In this document: positions 16,248 to 23,489 of the stretch, piece by piece
Numbering within the stretch: position 1 is the stretch's first letter
Layout: the number at the start of each line of letters is the position of its first letter
Assembly (NCBI GenBank): GCA_050123335.1
Contig: JASFHH010000019.1
Span: 1 to 28,665, forward strand
Reading direction: 5' to 3'
DNA: 28,665 nucleotides
DNA from: JASFHF01 sp050123335
GTDB taxonomy: Bacteria > Pseudomonadota > Gammaproteobacteria > UBA12402
Program-made: the position numbers and the translations under genes
The notes under the pieces: generated by a model
Told to the model about the DNA's origin: nothing
What the model saw: the letters and a program-made list of their open reading frames with translations, nothing else
The model's database searches: none

Positions 16248-17054
16248 ATGAAACTTTGCTGGCTCACAGACATTCATTTAAACTTTCTTTCAGAAAAAGA
16301 AAGATTTATTTTTTATGAGCAGATAAACAAGAAAGATTGTGCTGGTATTTTAATCACTGGTGATATTGCTGATGCGCCTTCATTGAATTTGGTTTTAAAA
16401 GAAATGGCACGAACTCTGCAAAAACCAATTTATTTTGTGCTTGGTAATCACGATTATTATCACAGCGAGATAAATGAAGTTAAAACTGAAATTGAAGAAC
16501 TGTGTGGCAAAAATTCTTTGTTGCACTGGTTACCAAGAGAAAAATTTGTATTGCTCAACAAAGATACTATATTGCTGGGTCAAGACGGATGGGCTGATGG
16601 TCGATATGGTGATTATCAAAATAGTGGTATTGTTTTAAATGATAGTCGCTTGATCTATGATCTTTTTAGTCAATCGATTCTTGGTAAAAATAAACTGTTA
16701 GATAAGATGCAAGAATTAGCTGATATTGATGCACAAGCATTGCAGGCTGATTTATCAAATAGCATTACAAAAGAAACAAAAAAGATAATTCTGTTAACAC
16801 ATGTTTCACCTTTTGAGGGATCTTGTTGGCATGAAGGGGAAATTAGCGCTCCAGATTGGATGCCATTTTTTACTTCAAAAGCTATAGGTGATGTTATTTT
16901 GCAAGCAGTGCAAGATAACCCAACGATTGATTTTCTTGTGTTGTGTGGTCATACACATAGCAGTGGTATTTATAAACCGCTTCCAAATTTGTTGGTAAAG
17001 TCTGGAAAAGCAGAATATTATAAGCCAGAGATACAAGAAATAATTGAAATTTAA
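16248..17054 (+). CDS. Calcineurin-like metallophosphoesterase
   Basis: A 268-residue cytoplasmic metallophosphoesterase with all metal-binding motifs: D8-x-H10, GD at 38-39, GNHD at 66-69, H185 (LLTHVSPF) and GHTHS at about 234-238. Family members cleave phosphomonoesters or phosphodiesters, including cyclic nucleotides and nucleic acids; the substrate here is unknown. A CAGGAAAATT ribosome site precedes the ATG. The gene is convergent with the AbiEii toxin, and their stops are 2 nt apart. It stands alone between a module-end repeat and the toxin-antitoxin pair. It may be cargo rather than part of a defined defence system. Confidence 0.88.
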   Translation: MKLCWLTDIHLNFLSEKERFIFYEQINKKDCAGILITGDIADAPSLNLVLKEMARTLQKPIYFVLGNHDYYHSEINEVKTEIEELCGKNSLLHWLPREKFVLLNKDTILLGQDGWADGRYGDYQNSGIVLNDSRLIYDLFSQSILGKNKLLDKMQELADIDAQALQADLSNSITKETKKIILLTHVSPFEGSCWHEGEISAPDWMPFFTSKAIGDVILQAVQDNPTIDFLVLCGHTHSSGIYKPLPNLLVKSGKAEYYKPEIQEIIEI

Positions 17055-17056
17055 GT

Positions 17057-17968
17057 TTAAATCCAAGTTCGCCGATTCCAGTGTCCGGAAAATTTTTTAT
17101 TTGCTTTGATTGACGTGATAACTGGTATTACAAAATCGCCAATAATTTTTACTGTATCGCTTAAAAGTTCTGGTGCAAATTCTAATCTATTTTGAGATAA
17201 AAAACTTTTCCACTGCATTGTTTTAGTTGGATTCTGATAAAAGTTTTCCGAAAATATGGTTTCTGTATTTATATTTATGTGGTTAAATTTGCGGATAGCA
17301 AAAGTTTTTGTTATAGCTTCATAAAGGTTATTGCCGTCAAATTCAAATTGTCGTGATAAAAACCAAATGTCAAAATAATCTTTCATGCGGCTATTTAATT
17401 TGCCCAAATCAAACATAGTATGCACTTTTTCTGCAATAACACTTTCTGGCGAATAACCTAACAATTGCGGTTTGGGCATATTTAGCAAAACTGGGTAATT
17501 TAGCTCGATTGGTTTGGGATAAATAATATCGGTAAAACCAACATCAATTTGCATAGAAATTATAGCCGTATCTAGTTTGCCTCGAAATGCTATTCTAACA
17601 CCGCTATATGTTTTTTGACTTTGAATAATATGTGCATCTATCGTTTTTGGTAGCCATTCAATACCATCTTCATCATAACTAATTTCACAAATATTTTTGC
17701 AAATAGATGTTAAATTTTCTACAGAATTATTTGTTTGCCCTAAAAAATCTATGTCTCTTGTAGGGCGTGGACCAGGAACATTCCAAACTAAAAACATTAA
17801 TGCTCCTTTTAGAAAGAGAGAGTGCTTATATCTGGAAATAGATAGTCGATATAAAAAACGCTCAATTCCGTAATAAAGCAATACATCATTGAATCTAAGA
17901 TTTTCTTTTTTAGCTTTATTTAGCAGCTTTTGTTTAATTGATTTTGCTATGTTATTTTTGTTATTCAT
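17057..17968 (-). CDS. AbiEii-type nucleotidyltransferase toxin (pair 1)
   Basis: A 303-residue toxin of the AbiEii nucleotidyltransferase family. KGALMF (54-59) and RPTRDIDFLG (68-77) form the nucleotidyltransferase core with the two catalytic aspartates, and the C-terminal helical region has ESVIAEKVHTMF and RMKDYFDIWFL. Relatives such as AbiEii and MenT-type toxins transfer nucleotides to a target, tRNA in the case of MenT3, and arrest growth. It overlaps its antitoxin gene by 8 nt and ends next to the phosphoesterase gene. It appears complete. The antitoxin and toxin here are only distantly like pair 2 at 19014-20626. Confidence 0.88.
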   Translation of the reverse strand: MNNKNNIAKSIKQKLLNKAKKENLRFNDVLLYYGIERFLYRLSISRYKHSLFLKGALMFLVWNVPGPRPTRDIDFLGQTNNSVENLTSICKNICEISYDEDGIEWLPKTIDAHIIQSQKTYSGVRIAFRGKLDTAIISMQIDVGFTDIIYPKPIELNYPVLLNMPKPQLLGYSPESVIAEKVHTMFDLGKLNSRMKDYFDIWFLSRQFEFDGNNLYEAITKTFAIRKFNHININTETIFSENFYQNPTKTMQWKSFLSQNRLEFAPELLSDTVKIIGDFVIPVITSIKANKKFSGHWNRRTWI

Positions 17969-18599
17969 TAATCATGCTCTCCAAATAAGGGCGCATTATT
18001 TTTTCTACACGACAAATTTTAGCATATTCCATAATTTTATTCACATTTGGTGCTTTATTTTTTCTGAACCAATATTTTTTTAAAGCCTCGATTGCCACAT
18101 TTAAACCAATTTTGTTGCGAAATTTAAAACAATCAACAATGGTTTTTTCTGGTGAATATATTGCGATTTGTACTCCGTCAATGACATGATGCTCAACTCC
18201 CAAATTGTAACTTTTGTTTGAATATCGAAAAATTTTTATTGGTGGGTATTCTATTTTTGGTTCACGCCAGCCTTGGCAATAAGCCAGATCAACAAAATGG
18301 GGAATTTGTGTAGTTAGTCCGTGAAAATCAAGAGCAGAAATTAAACAGACAATACCTTTTGGCACTTTCTTTATTGCGGCCACCAAGTCTAAATTTGATA
18401 TACTTGACCGTTCTGCTAAATAAAACAATCCTCTTGAAATTTTATTCAAAATGCCATCATCATGCATGTGGTATAAAACTCTTGGGCTAATGCCGTTTTC
18501 TATGGCTTCTTTTGTTTTCATCATCCCATGATGTTTTTTGAACAACCTTATTGCTGTTTTTATAGCATCAGATGAAATGTACTTTTTAACTTTTTTCAT
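17961..18599 (-). CDS. AbiEi-type antitoxin/regulator (pair 1)
   Basis: A 212-residue AbiEi-family protein. The N-terminal winged-helix part (about 1-60: TKEAIENGISPRVLYHMHDD, KISRGLFYLAE) should bind DNA. The remainder is the antitoxin domain, including CLISALDFHGLTTQIPHF and YSPEKTIVDCF. In studied AbiE systems AbiEi both neutralises AbiEii and represses its own promoter through inverted repeats. Such a repeat lies 34 nt upstream (18633-18686). Antitoxin and toxin genes overlap by 8 nt. Confidence 0.85.
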   Translation of the reverse strand: MKKVKKYISSDAIKTAIRLFKKHHGMMKTKEAIENGISPRVLYHMHDDGILNKISRGLFYLAERSSISNLDLVAAIKKVPKGIVCLISALDFHGLTTQIPHFVDLAYCQGWREPKIEYPPIKIFRYSNKSYNLGVEHHVIDGVQIAIYSPEKTIVDCFKFRNKIGLNVAIEALKKYWFRKNKAPNVNKIMEYAKICRVEKIMRPYLESMINE

Positions 18600-18632
18600 G
18601 GTATTAGATCTTGGTAAAATTAATCATATGTT

Positions 18633-18686
18633 ATGTGTATAAAAATGTATATATTTATTCATAACTATATACGTTTTTATACACAT
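18633..18686. promoter_or_regulatory. Inverted repeat upstream of AbiE pair 1, likely AbiEi operator
   Basis: ATGTGTATAAAAATGTATAT (18633-18652) is mirrored at 18667-18686 with one mismatch over 20 nt, with a 14-nt loop. It lies just upstream of the antitoxin gene, as expected for an autoregulatory AbiEi site. Similar words occur in the inverted repeat at 15792-15845. Confidence 0.55.
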
Positions 18687-18714
18687 TTTCAATCAAAACC
18701 CCCAACAACCAGGC

Positions 18715-18866
18715 TTTTTCAGGCTAATTTTAGGTTAAAAATGCACCTAACCGTTGTGTGGATTTTGCGGGGATGAGTTGTATTTTGTTGTGATTTGTGG
18801 GGATTTGCAACGGAATTCTCGCATATAAAAGTTAATAAAAACAATAGCTTAAGATTTAAAAAACGA
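18715..18866 (+). repeat. Module-end repeat, diverged copy 3
   Basis: TGTGATTTGTGGGGATTTG, then GCAACGGAATT and ATATAAAAGTTAATAAAAAC, match blocks of the copies at 11846-11920 and 15963-16045. It ends at the second tRNA-like fragment and so marks the right end of the module carrying the SIR2 operon and AbiE pair 1. Confidence 0.5.
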
Positions 18867-18985
18867 ACTTCGAACCTGGGTGTTGGGGGTTCGAAAAAAT
18901 TGCAGGAAAGCAATTTTTGACGCGCTTTAGCGCGGGGCGAAGCCCCGAAGGCCATGGATGGCCTGAGTCAATCCCTCCGGGCGCG
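18867..18985 (+). other. tRNA-Arg 3'-half fragment with T-loop insertion, putative att site 2
   Basis: It starts with the same 28 nt as the fragment at 11968 (ACTTCGAACCTGGG then TGTTGGGGGTTCGA). It is interrupted in the T-loop by 77 nt (18895-18971), then resumes with TCCCTCCGGGCGCG. As before, there is no 5' half and no CCA. The outer sequence pairs as in copy 1, so it is the same integration-site block. Confidence 0.75.
18895..18971 (+). repeat. 77-nt multi-hairpin insertion, copy A
   Basis: Successive stems: AAAAATTG/CAATTTTT, then TTGAC...GTCAA closing three hairpins, CGCGC-TTTA-GCGCG, GGGC-GAA-GCCC and GGCCAT-GG-ATGGCC. The last 53 nt are identical in the copy at 20896-20972. The first stem differs there but still mostly pairs. 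No open reading frame fits in it. Confidence 0.75.
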
Positions 18986-19013
18986 GATATCACATTTTTC
19001 TTTTGTACGTAAA

Positions 19014-19838
19014 TCACGCAAAATCATGATTTCCTTTCCATGGATCGCCAGGCAGTAAGCTCAGATATTCTTTTTTTATTTGATTGGCAGCAGCTGCGAT
19101 GTCCCATTTAATACGGGATGAAAGAATTGGGCTTATGTCAGCAGTAAAAAGGTAAGATTGCATTTTATTAGCAAGGTTTTCTTCGAACATAGCGCGAGTG
19201 ATGGTTTGGTTTTCATGTTCCATGTATTTTTGAAAAGCCATAATGGTTTGTTCAATGTTGAGATCGCTTTGTTGTGAAGCTAACCAAAGATCAAAAAGAT
19301 CGCGGCTTTTTTTGCGTTGATATAGCGCGCGTAATTTGGTCGCCATAAGTTCATTGAATTCATAAGTTTGGATTTTTGTTGATCCGTTAAACCAGCGAGA
19401 ATTTATTGAGAAATTTTTTTGCTTTAAACCAAAAATTGAAAAATGTTCTCTGGTGTTTATTTCTATTTTTATTTTTGCAGAGGAAGCTAGGGTTTCTTCC
19501 GGAGTAAAGCGATAAATTAATGTTGCTCTGCCTTCATTGAGTTTCCATTTTGGTTTTCCAAGTATAGGATTGACAATTTTTTTAATAGTTCCTAATAAAT
19601 TGCCGATAGGTTCAGCAATGGTTTGGACTAAGTCTATATCTTCAGAGTAGCGTGCAGGAGTTGAAAGAAATAATTTATATAAAGCGGTTCCGCCCCTAAA
19701 GGCTAGTTTTTTTGATATCTCTGGATGATTGAACATTTCAACTAATAATCGACTGATAATTAAATCCTGTTCCAAATAAATTCTGTTTTCCCAAGGAGTA
19801 GTTTGGCCCCATTCGGTTATATAATTTTTAGGTATCAT
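19014..19838 (-). CDS. AbiEii-type nucleotidyltransferase toxin (pair 2)
   Basis: A 274-residue AbiEii-family protein. FRGGTALYK (47-55) and RYSEDIDL (63-70) give the nucleotidyltransferase GG...D-x-D core. TYEFNELMATKLRALYQR and KSRDLFDLWLA carry the conserved basic helix. It follows its AbiEi partner with a 4-nt ATGA overlap, the standard antitoxin-first order. By family it would be a growth-arresting nucleotidyltransferase. It begins the third module, 28 nt right of the second tRNA-like fragment. It is complete and clearly different in sequence from the toxin at 17057-17968. Confidence 0.88.
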   Translation of the reverse strand: MIPKNYITEWGQTTPWENRIYLEQDLIISRLLVEMFNHPEISKKLAFRGGTALYKLFLSTPARYSEDIDLVQTIAEPIGNLLGTIKKIVNPILGKPKWKLNEGRATLIYRFTPEETLASSAKIKIEINTREHFSIFGLKQKNFSINSRWFNGSTKIQTYEFNELMATKLRALYQRKKSRDLFDLWLASQQSDLNIEQTIMAFQKYMEHENQTITRAMFEENLANKMQSYLFTADISPILSSRIKWDIAAAANQIKKEYLSLLPGDPWKGNHDFA

Positions 19839-20626
19839 AAATCACCTTCTATTTCTTCGTTTATATATAATTGCCATTTTTTATTTAACTCAGAATTAGC
19901 AGTTGGCTGATTGAATATTAACGGTTGTGGAGTTAAATTTCTATGAGATTTTAAATATTTGTAAATTGCTTCGCTTGCCAGAGTAGCATTAATTTTTTCG
20001 AGTAAAAAGCCCAATCGCTGTAGCGGAGCATTTTTAGTAATTTTTTCTATTAATTTAATTAATTTATTAATGTTAATAGATTCGGTTAGTTCGCTTAGAA
20101 CTGTCAAAACATTATTCCATCCCGCACAGCGGTTTGGATAAAGCACTAAATCAATCATGGTTGCTTCCGGAGTTGATAAATTAAAATAACCTTGATCGGT
20201 TTTAACTTGTTTAATAAACAATTTGTCTATATTGTGTTTAGTAATAAATATAATTTTGGTAGCGCCGCAGTGAATAGGGCGTCGTTTCTCTGGAATTATT
20301 ACTTGTAATGCTTGTGGTTTTTGATGAGTGGCTCCATAGAATTGAGCTGCACTTAGTAAGGATACATAATAAACCGATAGTTTTAGATGTTGCATTAATT
20401 CATCTATGAATTGTTCGGGTGGCAAGCATCCTTGGGTTTGGTAAGCTGGATGGATGATAATAAAAAATCCTCTGTGTGGTTCGGCAATTCTTTTTTGTTT
20501 TTTGGTTCTCCATAAGGTTTGATTTAAGGCCTGATTTGAAATTGATAAAGCTCGGTCAATCTCTTCTTTGGTAAAGGTATTGCGGCCAGAAGTTTCAAGC
20601 TTGTTTATGAATTCAGATATATTCAT
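19835..20626 (-). CDS. AbiEi-type antitoxin/regulator (pair 2)
   Basis: A 263-residue AbiEi-type protein. I start it at the ATG at 20626 (GGAG 9 nt upstream) because the frame continuing to 20719 runs through the likely operator and has no ribosome site. An N-terminal winged helix (about 1-55: FTKEEIDRAL, SNQALNQTLWR) is followed by the antitoxin domain with YYVSLLSAAQFYGATHQKPQ and STPEATMIDLVLYPNRCAGW. It should neutralise the overlapping AbiEii toxin and repress the operon. The domain type is longer than the antitoxin of pair 1. Confidence 0.85.
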   Translation of the reverse strand: MNISEFINKLETSGRNTFTKEEIDRALSISNQALNQTLWRTKKQKRIAEPHRGFFIIIHPAYQTQGCLPPEQFIDELMQHLKLSVYYVSLLSAAQFYGATHQKPQALQVIIPEKRRPIHCGATKIIFITKHNIDKLFIKQVKTDQGYFNLSTPEATMIDLVLYPNRCAGWNNVLTVLSELTESININKLIKLIEKITKNAPLQRLGFLLEKINATLASEAIYKYLKSHRNLTPQPLIFNQPTANSELNKKWQLYINEEIEGDL

Positions 20627-20657
20627 AATAATGCAGCTCCAAAGTGTGATGTCTATA

Positions 20658-20724
20658 GTTGCAAAATATAACAAAAAATATAGAAATTTGCAACCGTGCA
20701 AAGTAACAAAATATAACAAAAAAA
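20658..20724. promoter_or_regulatory. Repeats upstream of AbiE pair 2, likely operator
   Basis: GTTGCAAA (20658-20665) is mirrored by TTTGCAAC (20687-20694). CAAAATATAACAAAAAA is directly repeated at 20662-20678 and 20707-20723. The cluster lies 32 nt upstream of the antitoxin gene and is consistent with cooperative AbiEi binding; the promoter hexamers are not clear. Confidence 0.5.
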
Positions 20725-20779
20725 GCTTTTTTGTTAGTATTGGCCAAATCCCACGCGTGAGATTCTCGTGATTGAGTTG

Positions 20780-20868
20780 ACATTTGTTCTCATGAATACT
20801 AGTATTTGCAATGGACGTCCGCTATAAAAGTTGTTAAAAATCAAAATATTACGCTTGAACATGGCATG
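20780..20868 (+). repeat. Module-end repeat, diverged copy 4
   Basis: GCAATGGACGTCCG then TATAAAAGTTGTTAAAAATCAAAA resembles the right part of copies 1-3, especially GTCCGAAAAGTTATTAAAA at 11902-11920. It again lies immediately left of a tRNA-like fragment. Similarity is limited to about 40 nt. Confidence 0.4.
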
Positions 20869-20989
20869 CTACGAACCAGGCGGTCGGGAGTTCGAAAGAT
20901 TGTCAGGAAAGACACTTTTGACGCGCTTTAGCGCGGGGCGAAGCCCCGAAGGCCATGGATGGCCTGAGTCAATCCCTCCGGGCGCGCCA
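20869..20989 (+). other. tRNA-Arg 3'-half fragment with T-loop insertion and CCA, putative att site 3
   Basis: CTACGAA would be an Arg-ACG anticodon loop. After it come CCAGG, CGGTC, T-arm GGGAG-TTCGAA, a 77-nt insertion, TCCCTCC, the acceptor strand and CCA. The 5' part of the anticodon stem and everything before it do not pair, so the 5' half is absent. It differs from copies 1 and 2 in the anticodon and variable regions, and it alone keeps CCA. This suits the displaced original chromosomal 3' end. The aldo/keto reductase gene starts 49 nt later. Confidence 0.7.
20896..20972 (+). repeat. 77-nt multi-hairpin insertion, copy B
   Basis: Same length, same position in the T-loop and the same final 53 nt as copy A (18895-18971). 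The first stem reads AAGATTGT/ACACTTTT: several positions differ from copy A, yet 7 of 8 pairs remain (one G-T, one mismatch), which points to selection on folding. Confidence 0.75.
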
Positions 20990-21038
20990 GAATTTCTTAA
21001 TAAAATTAACCAATTGCAAACTCCAATAGGAGGTAAAA

Positions 21039-22100
21039 ATGAAAACTACAAAATTATCTAAAAGAAAATTAGGGACCTTAGAAGTTTCTGCGCAAGGGCT
21101 GGGCTGTATGGGAATGTCAGAGTTTTACGGTGCTACCGATCAAAAAGAATCTTTGGCGACTTTGAATCGTGCATTTGAGTTAGGCGTCGATTTTTTTGAT
21201 ACTGCTGATATGTATGGTTTTGGTGAGAACGAAGAGCTTTTGCGCATTTTTATCGCAGAACATAAGCGTAACGAATTAGTTGTCGCCACTAAATGCGGTG
21301 TGGTGCGTGATAAAAATGATCCTACAAGACGCGTTATCAATAATACTTTTGATTATATTTTACATTGCTGTGATGAAAGCTTGGTAAGATTGGGAGTCGA
21401 CTATATCGACCTATATTATCTGCACAGGATTAACGAAAAGCATAATGTGGAAGGCGGTGCGCCGCTTGAAGAAAGTATGCAAGCTTTTGCTGCGCTCTTT
21501 AATCAAGGGAAAATACATCATGTTGGAATTTCTGAAGTGAGCGCAGAACAAATACGACGTGCGCACGAGACATTGTTAAAGCACACGAACGGCAAGCAAG
21601 GGCTTACGGCCGTGCAGACAGAATATTCTTTATTGAGCAGAAGCCCAGAAACGAATGGGGTTTTGGAAACTTGCCGCGAACTGAATATTGGTTTTGTTGC
21701 GTATAGTCCTTTGTCGCGCCAACTCTTAACTAGCGCGATAAAAAGTCCAGAAATGAAATTTGATGAAGGAGATGCTCGCGGCACTAGCATTTTCCCGCGC
21801 TTTACGGGAGAAAACGCGAAAATAAATTTTGCTATAGTGAGCAAGCTGCAGCAATTTGCGAAAGAGAAAAAATGCAGTATGGCGCAATTGGCACTTGCAT
21901 GGGTTTTGGCGCATGGAGACTATATTGTGCCGATTCCCGGAACAAAGCGTGTAAAATATTTGGAAGAAAATGTTGCTGCATCTTCCATTGTGTTGACGAA
22001 AGCCGATTTGAAGGAGCTCGATAAAAACGCGCCAGTAGGTGCAGCAGCGGGCGATAGATATGCCGCTGCAGCAATGAAGATGTATGATTTGGATGAATAG
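21039..22100 (+). CDS. Aldo/keto reductase
   Basis: A 353-residue NADPH-dependent aldo/keto reductase of the YajO/IolS-like group. The catalytic tetrad is visible: D54 and Y59 (DTADMYG), K85 (ATKCG) and H129 (YYLHR). The NADP-binding loops GISEVSAEQ, YSPLSRQLL and IPGTKRVKYLEEN are also present. AGGAGG stands 6 nt before the ATG. The substrate is probably a small aldehyde or ketone, not predictable more closely. It is the first gene right of the last tRNA-like fragment, and its base composition is less AT-biased than the accessory modules, as expected for the chromosomal flank. Confidence 0.92.
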   Translation: MKTTKLSKRKLGTLEVSAQGLGCMGMSEFYGATDQKESLATLNRAFELGVDFFDTADMYGFGENEELLRIFIAEHKRNELVVATKCGVVRDKNDPTRRVINNTFDYILHCCDESLVRLGVDYIDLYYLHRINEKHNVEGGAPLEESMQAFAALFNQGKIHHVGISEVSAEQIRRAHETLLKHTNGKQGLTAVQTEYSLLSRSPETNGVLETCRELNIGFVAYSPLSRQLLTSAIKSPEMKFDEGDARGTSIFPRFTGENAKINFAIVSKLQQFAKEKKCSMAQLALAWVLAHGDYIVPIPGTKRVKYLEENVAASSIVLTKADLKELDKNAPVGAAAGDRYAAAAMKMYDLDE

Positions 22101-22168
22101 GGAAGAAGTAAAAGGTGGGTTTAAGCAGGGAGAAAGGGGGCTCAGAGTAGTTAAGCCTGATAGAGAAT

Positions 22169-22477
22169 ATGGAAAAGTTTTATCGCGTTACAAATGATAA
22201 GATAATTTTGCAGATATATTTGCAGCCGGGTGCAAAAACTGATGAAATTGTTGGCATGCATGGTGATTATCTAAAAATTAAGATCAAAGCTCCGCCTGTA
22301 GAAGGTAAGGCTAATGATGCTTTGGTAAAATTCTTGGCGAAAAAGTTTGGTATTGCTTGTCGGGATGTAGTTTTAGCTAAAGGCAAACAAAGCAGATATA
22401 AGCAGGTTATAATTAAGGGTGTGAGTAGTTTACCAGATTGGTTAATTACATTAACTAATAGCATCAATAATTGCTGA
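22169..22477 (+). CDS. YggU/DUF167 family protein
   Basis: A 102-residue protein of the DUF167/YggU family. The hallmark stretches are LQPGAKTDEIVGMHGDYLKI and APPVEGKANDALVKFLA, then KGKQSRYKQVII. The family has a small alpha/beta fold and no assigned biochemical role that I can state. It is convergent with the LysR gene and the two overlap by 27 nt. It is ordinary chromosomal content. Confidence 0.9.
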   Translation: MEKFYRVTNDKIILQIYLQPGAKTDEIVGMHGDYLKIKIKAPPVEGKANDALVKFLAKKFGIACRDVVLAKGKQSRYKQVIIKGVSSLPDWLITLTNSINNC

Positions 22478-23314
22478 AAAATATTTCGGTGGTTCGGGTC
22501 GATCATACCAGGCAAGAATTGGAGTGATGTTATAAGTTTTGTTTTTGTTTAGCACTGTAAGCTTTTTATCTTTTATATATGGTGCCGCAAATTCTTTAGC
22601 GAGAGTTGTATAGCCAATGCCTTCAGCAACTAAGAGAGCTAAGTTTTCGGTGCGGTTAACAAAATATCGGCTGAGTTTTGCAATTTCAAATAAATCATAT
22701 TGTTTTAAATAATTAAAGGTGCATTGATCGGTTTGGTCAAAATCAATGATGCGTTCGTTTTTAATGATCTCGCGTAATGTGCGATTTTGCCATTTGTGAC
22801 TGCAAACTAGTAAATATTGTTCGGGTTTGAGGCGTTTAAATTCCATTTCGGCTGCAAGTTGTTCTTCTTGAATGATTGCGAAGTCACTTAATCCTGCACG
22901 TAAAGCTTGATGCCGGTTTTCAATGTCATTTACCATAAAATTAATCAATAAATTTGGGAATTTGTTAATGATAGGTAAGCAGTTGGGAATTATTCTGGCT
23001 TGCATGATGCTATTTGGCGCAGTGATCGTAAGTCTGATTTCTGCTTGTGATCCCGCGCCTTGGATTTTTGCTAAAGCTTCACCTTCAAGCTCTTTGGCTG
23101 CTTGGCAATAACGCAATAATGCTTCGCCTTCGGGAGTTAGCAGCATTCCGCGTCTGGTTCGAACAAACAGAGTGCTGCGCAGCATGCGTTCTAGAGCGCG
23201 AATTCGTTGGGTTACCGCGGTTTGTGTAATAAAAATTTCATCCGCCGCCCGGTGTACGCTTTTGTGTTTCGCAACTGCAATAAAGGCTTCTAGTTGTGGT
23301 CCAAGTAAACTCAT
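22451..23314 (-). CDS. LysR-family regulator, ArgP-like
   Basis: A 287-residue LysR-type regulator. The N-terminal winged helix-turn-helix (about 1-60) has HRAADEIFITQTAVTQRIRA, close to the ArgP/IciA type; the C-terminal part is the effector-binding domain. It is divergent from the artP-type operon with a 175-nt shared control region, the usual layout for a regulator of the adjacent genes. A basic amino acid such as arginine or lysine is a reasonable effector guess. Its 3' end overlaps the convergent yggU-like gene. The ArgP relation is from motif similarity only. Confidence 0.85.
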   Translation of the reverse strand: MSLLGPQLEAFIAVAKHKSVHRAADEIFITQTAVTQRIRALERMLRSTLFVRTRRGMLLTPEGEALLRYCQAAKELEGEALAKIQGAGSQAEIRLTITAPNSIMQARIIPNCLPIINKFPNLLINFMVNDIENRHQALRAGLSDFAIIQEEQLAAEMEFKRLKPEQYLLVCSHKWQNRTLREIIKNERIIDFDQTDQCTFNYLKQYDLFEIAKLSRYFVNRTENLALLVAEGIGYTTLAKEFAAPYIKDKKLTVLNKNKTYNITPILAWYDRPEPPKYFSAIIDAIS

Positions 23315-23489
23315 ATGTTTTTATCAGATAAATTAAATGATTCATATATTTATATCAAAAAATCGATTAAGTTGCAACAATAAAATCATTAATTTTAATC
23401 AATCGAGTAAAATGATTCATTTTTCTTATAGCAGCTCTTAGCCTATACTCCGAATACTGTAATACATAAAATTACGCAGGAAATTTATT
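23315..23489. promoter_or_regulatory. LysR/art divergent control region
   Basis: AAATGATTCA occurs twice (23335-23344 and 23410-23419) and a third time upstream of the antiporter gene (28433-28442). An imperfect dyad TCGATTAA...TTAATCAATCGA lies between the two. A -10 TATACT is at 23444-23449 for the art operon, with a weak -35 (TTTTCT) just after the second repeat. The repeats are candidate operators for the LysR protein or an ArgR-like regulator. Confidence 0.45.

Noticed and set aside
18719..18955. 78-codon leftward frame over the second tRNA-like fragment
   Set aside because: It translates the hairpin insertion and att block; the matching part of the third fragment does not keep such a frame.
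20831..21061. 76-codon frame over the third tRNA-like fragment
   Set aside because: It is a read-through of structured non-coding DNA and overlaps the well-supported start of the aldo/keto reductase.
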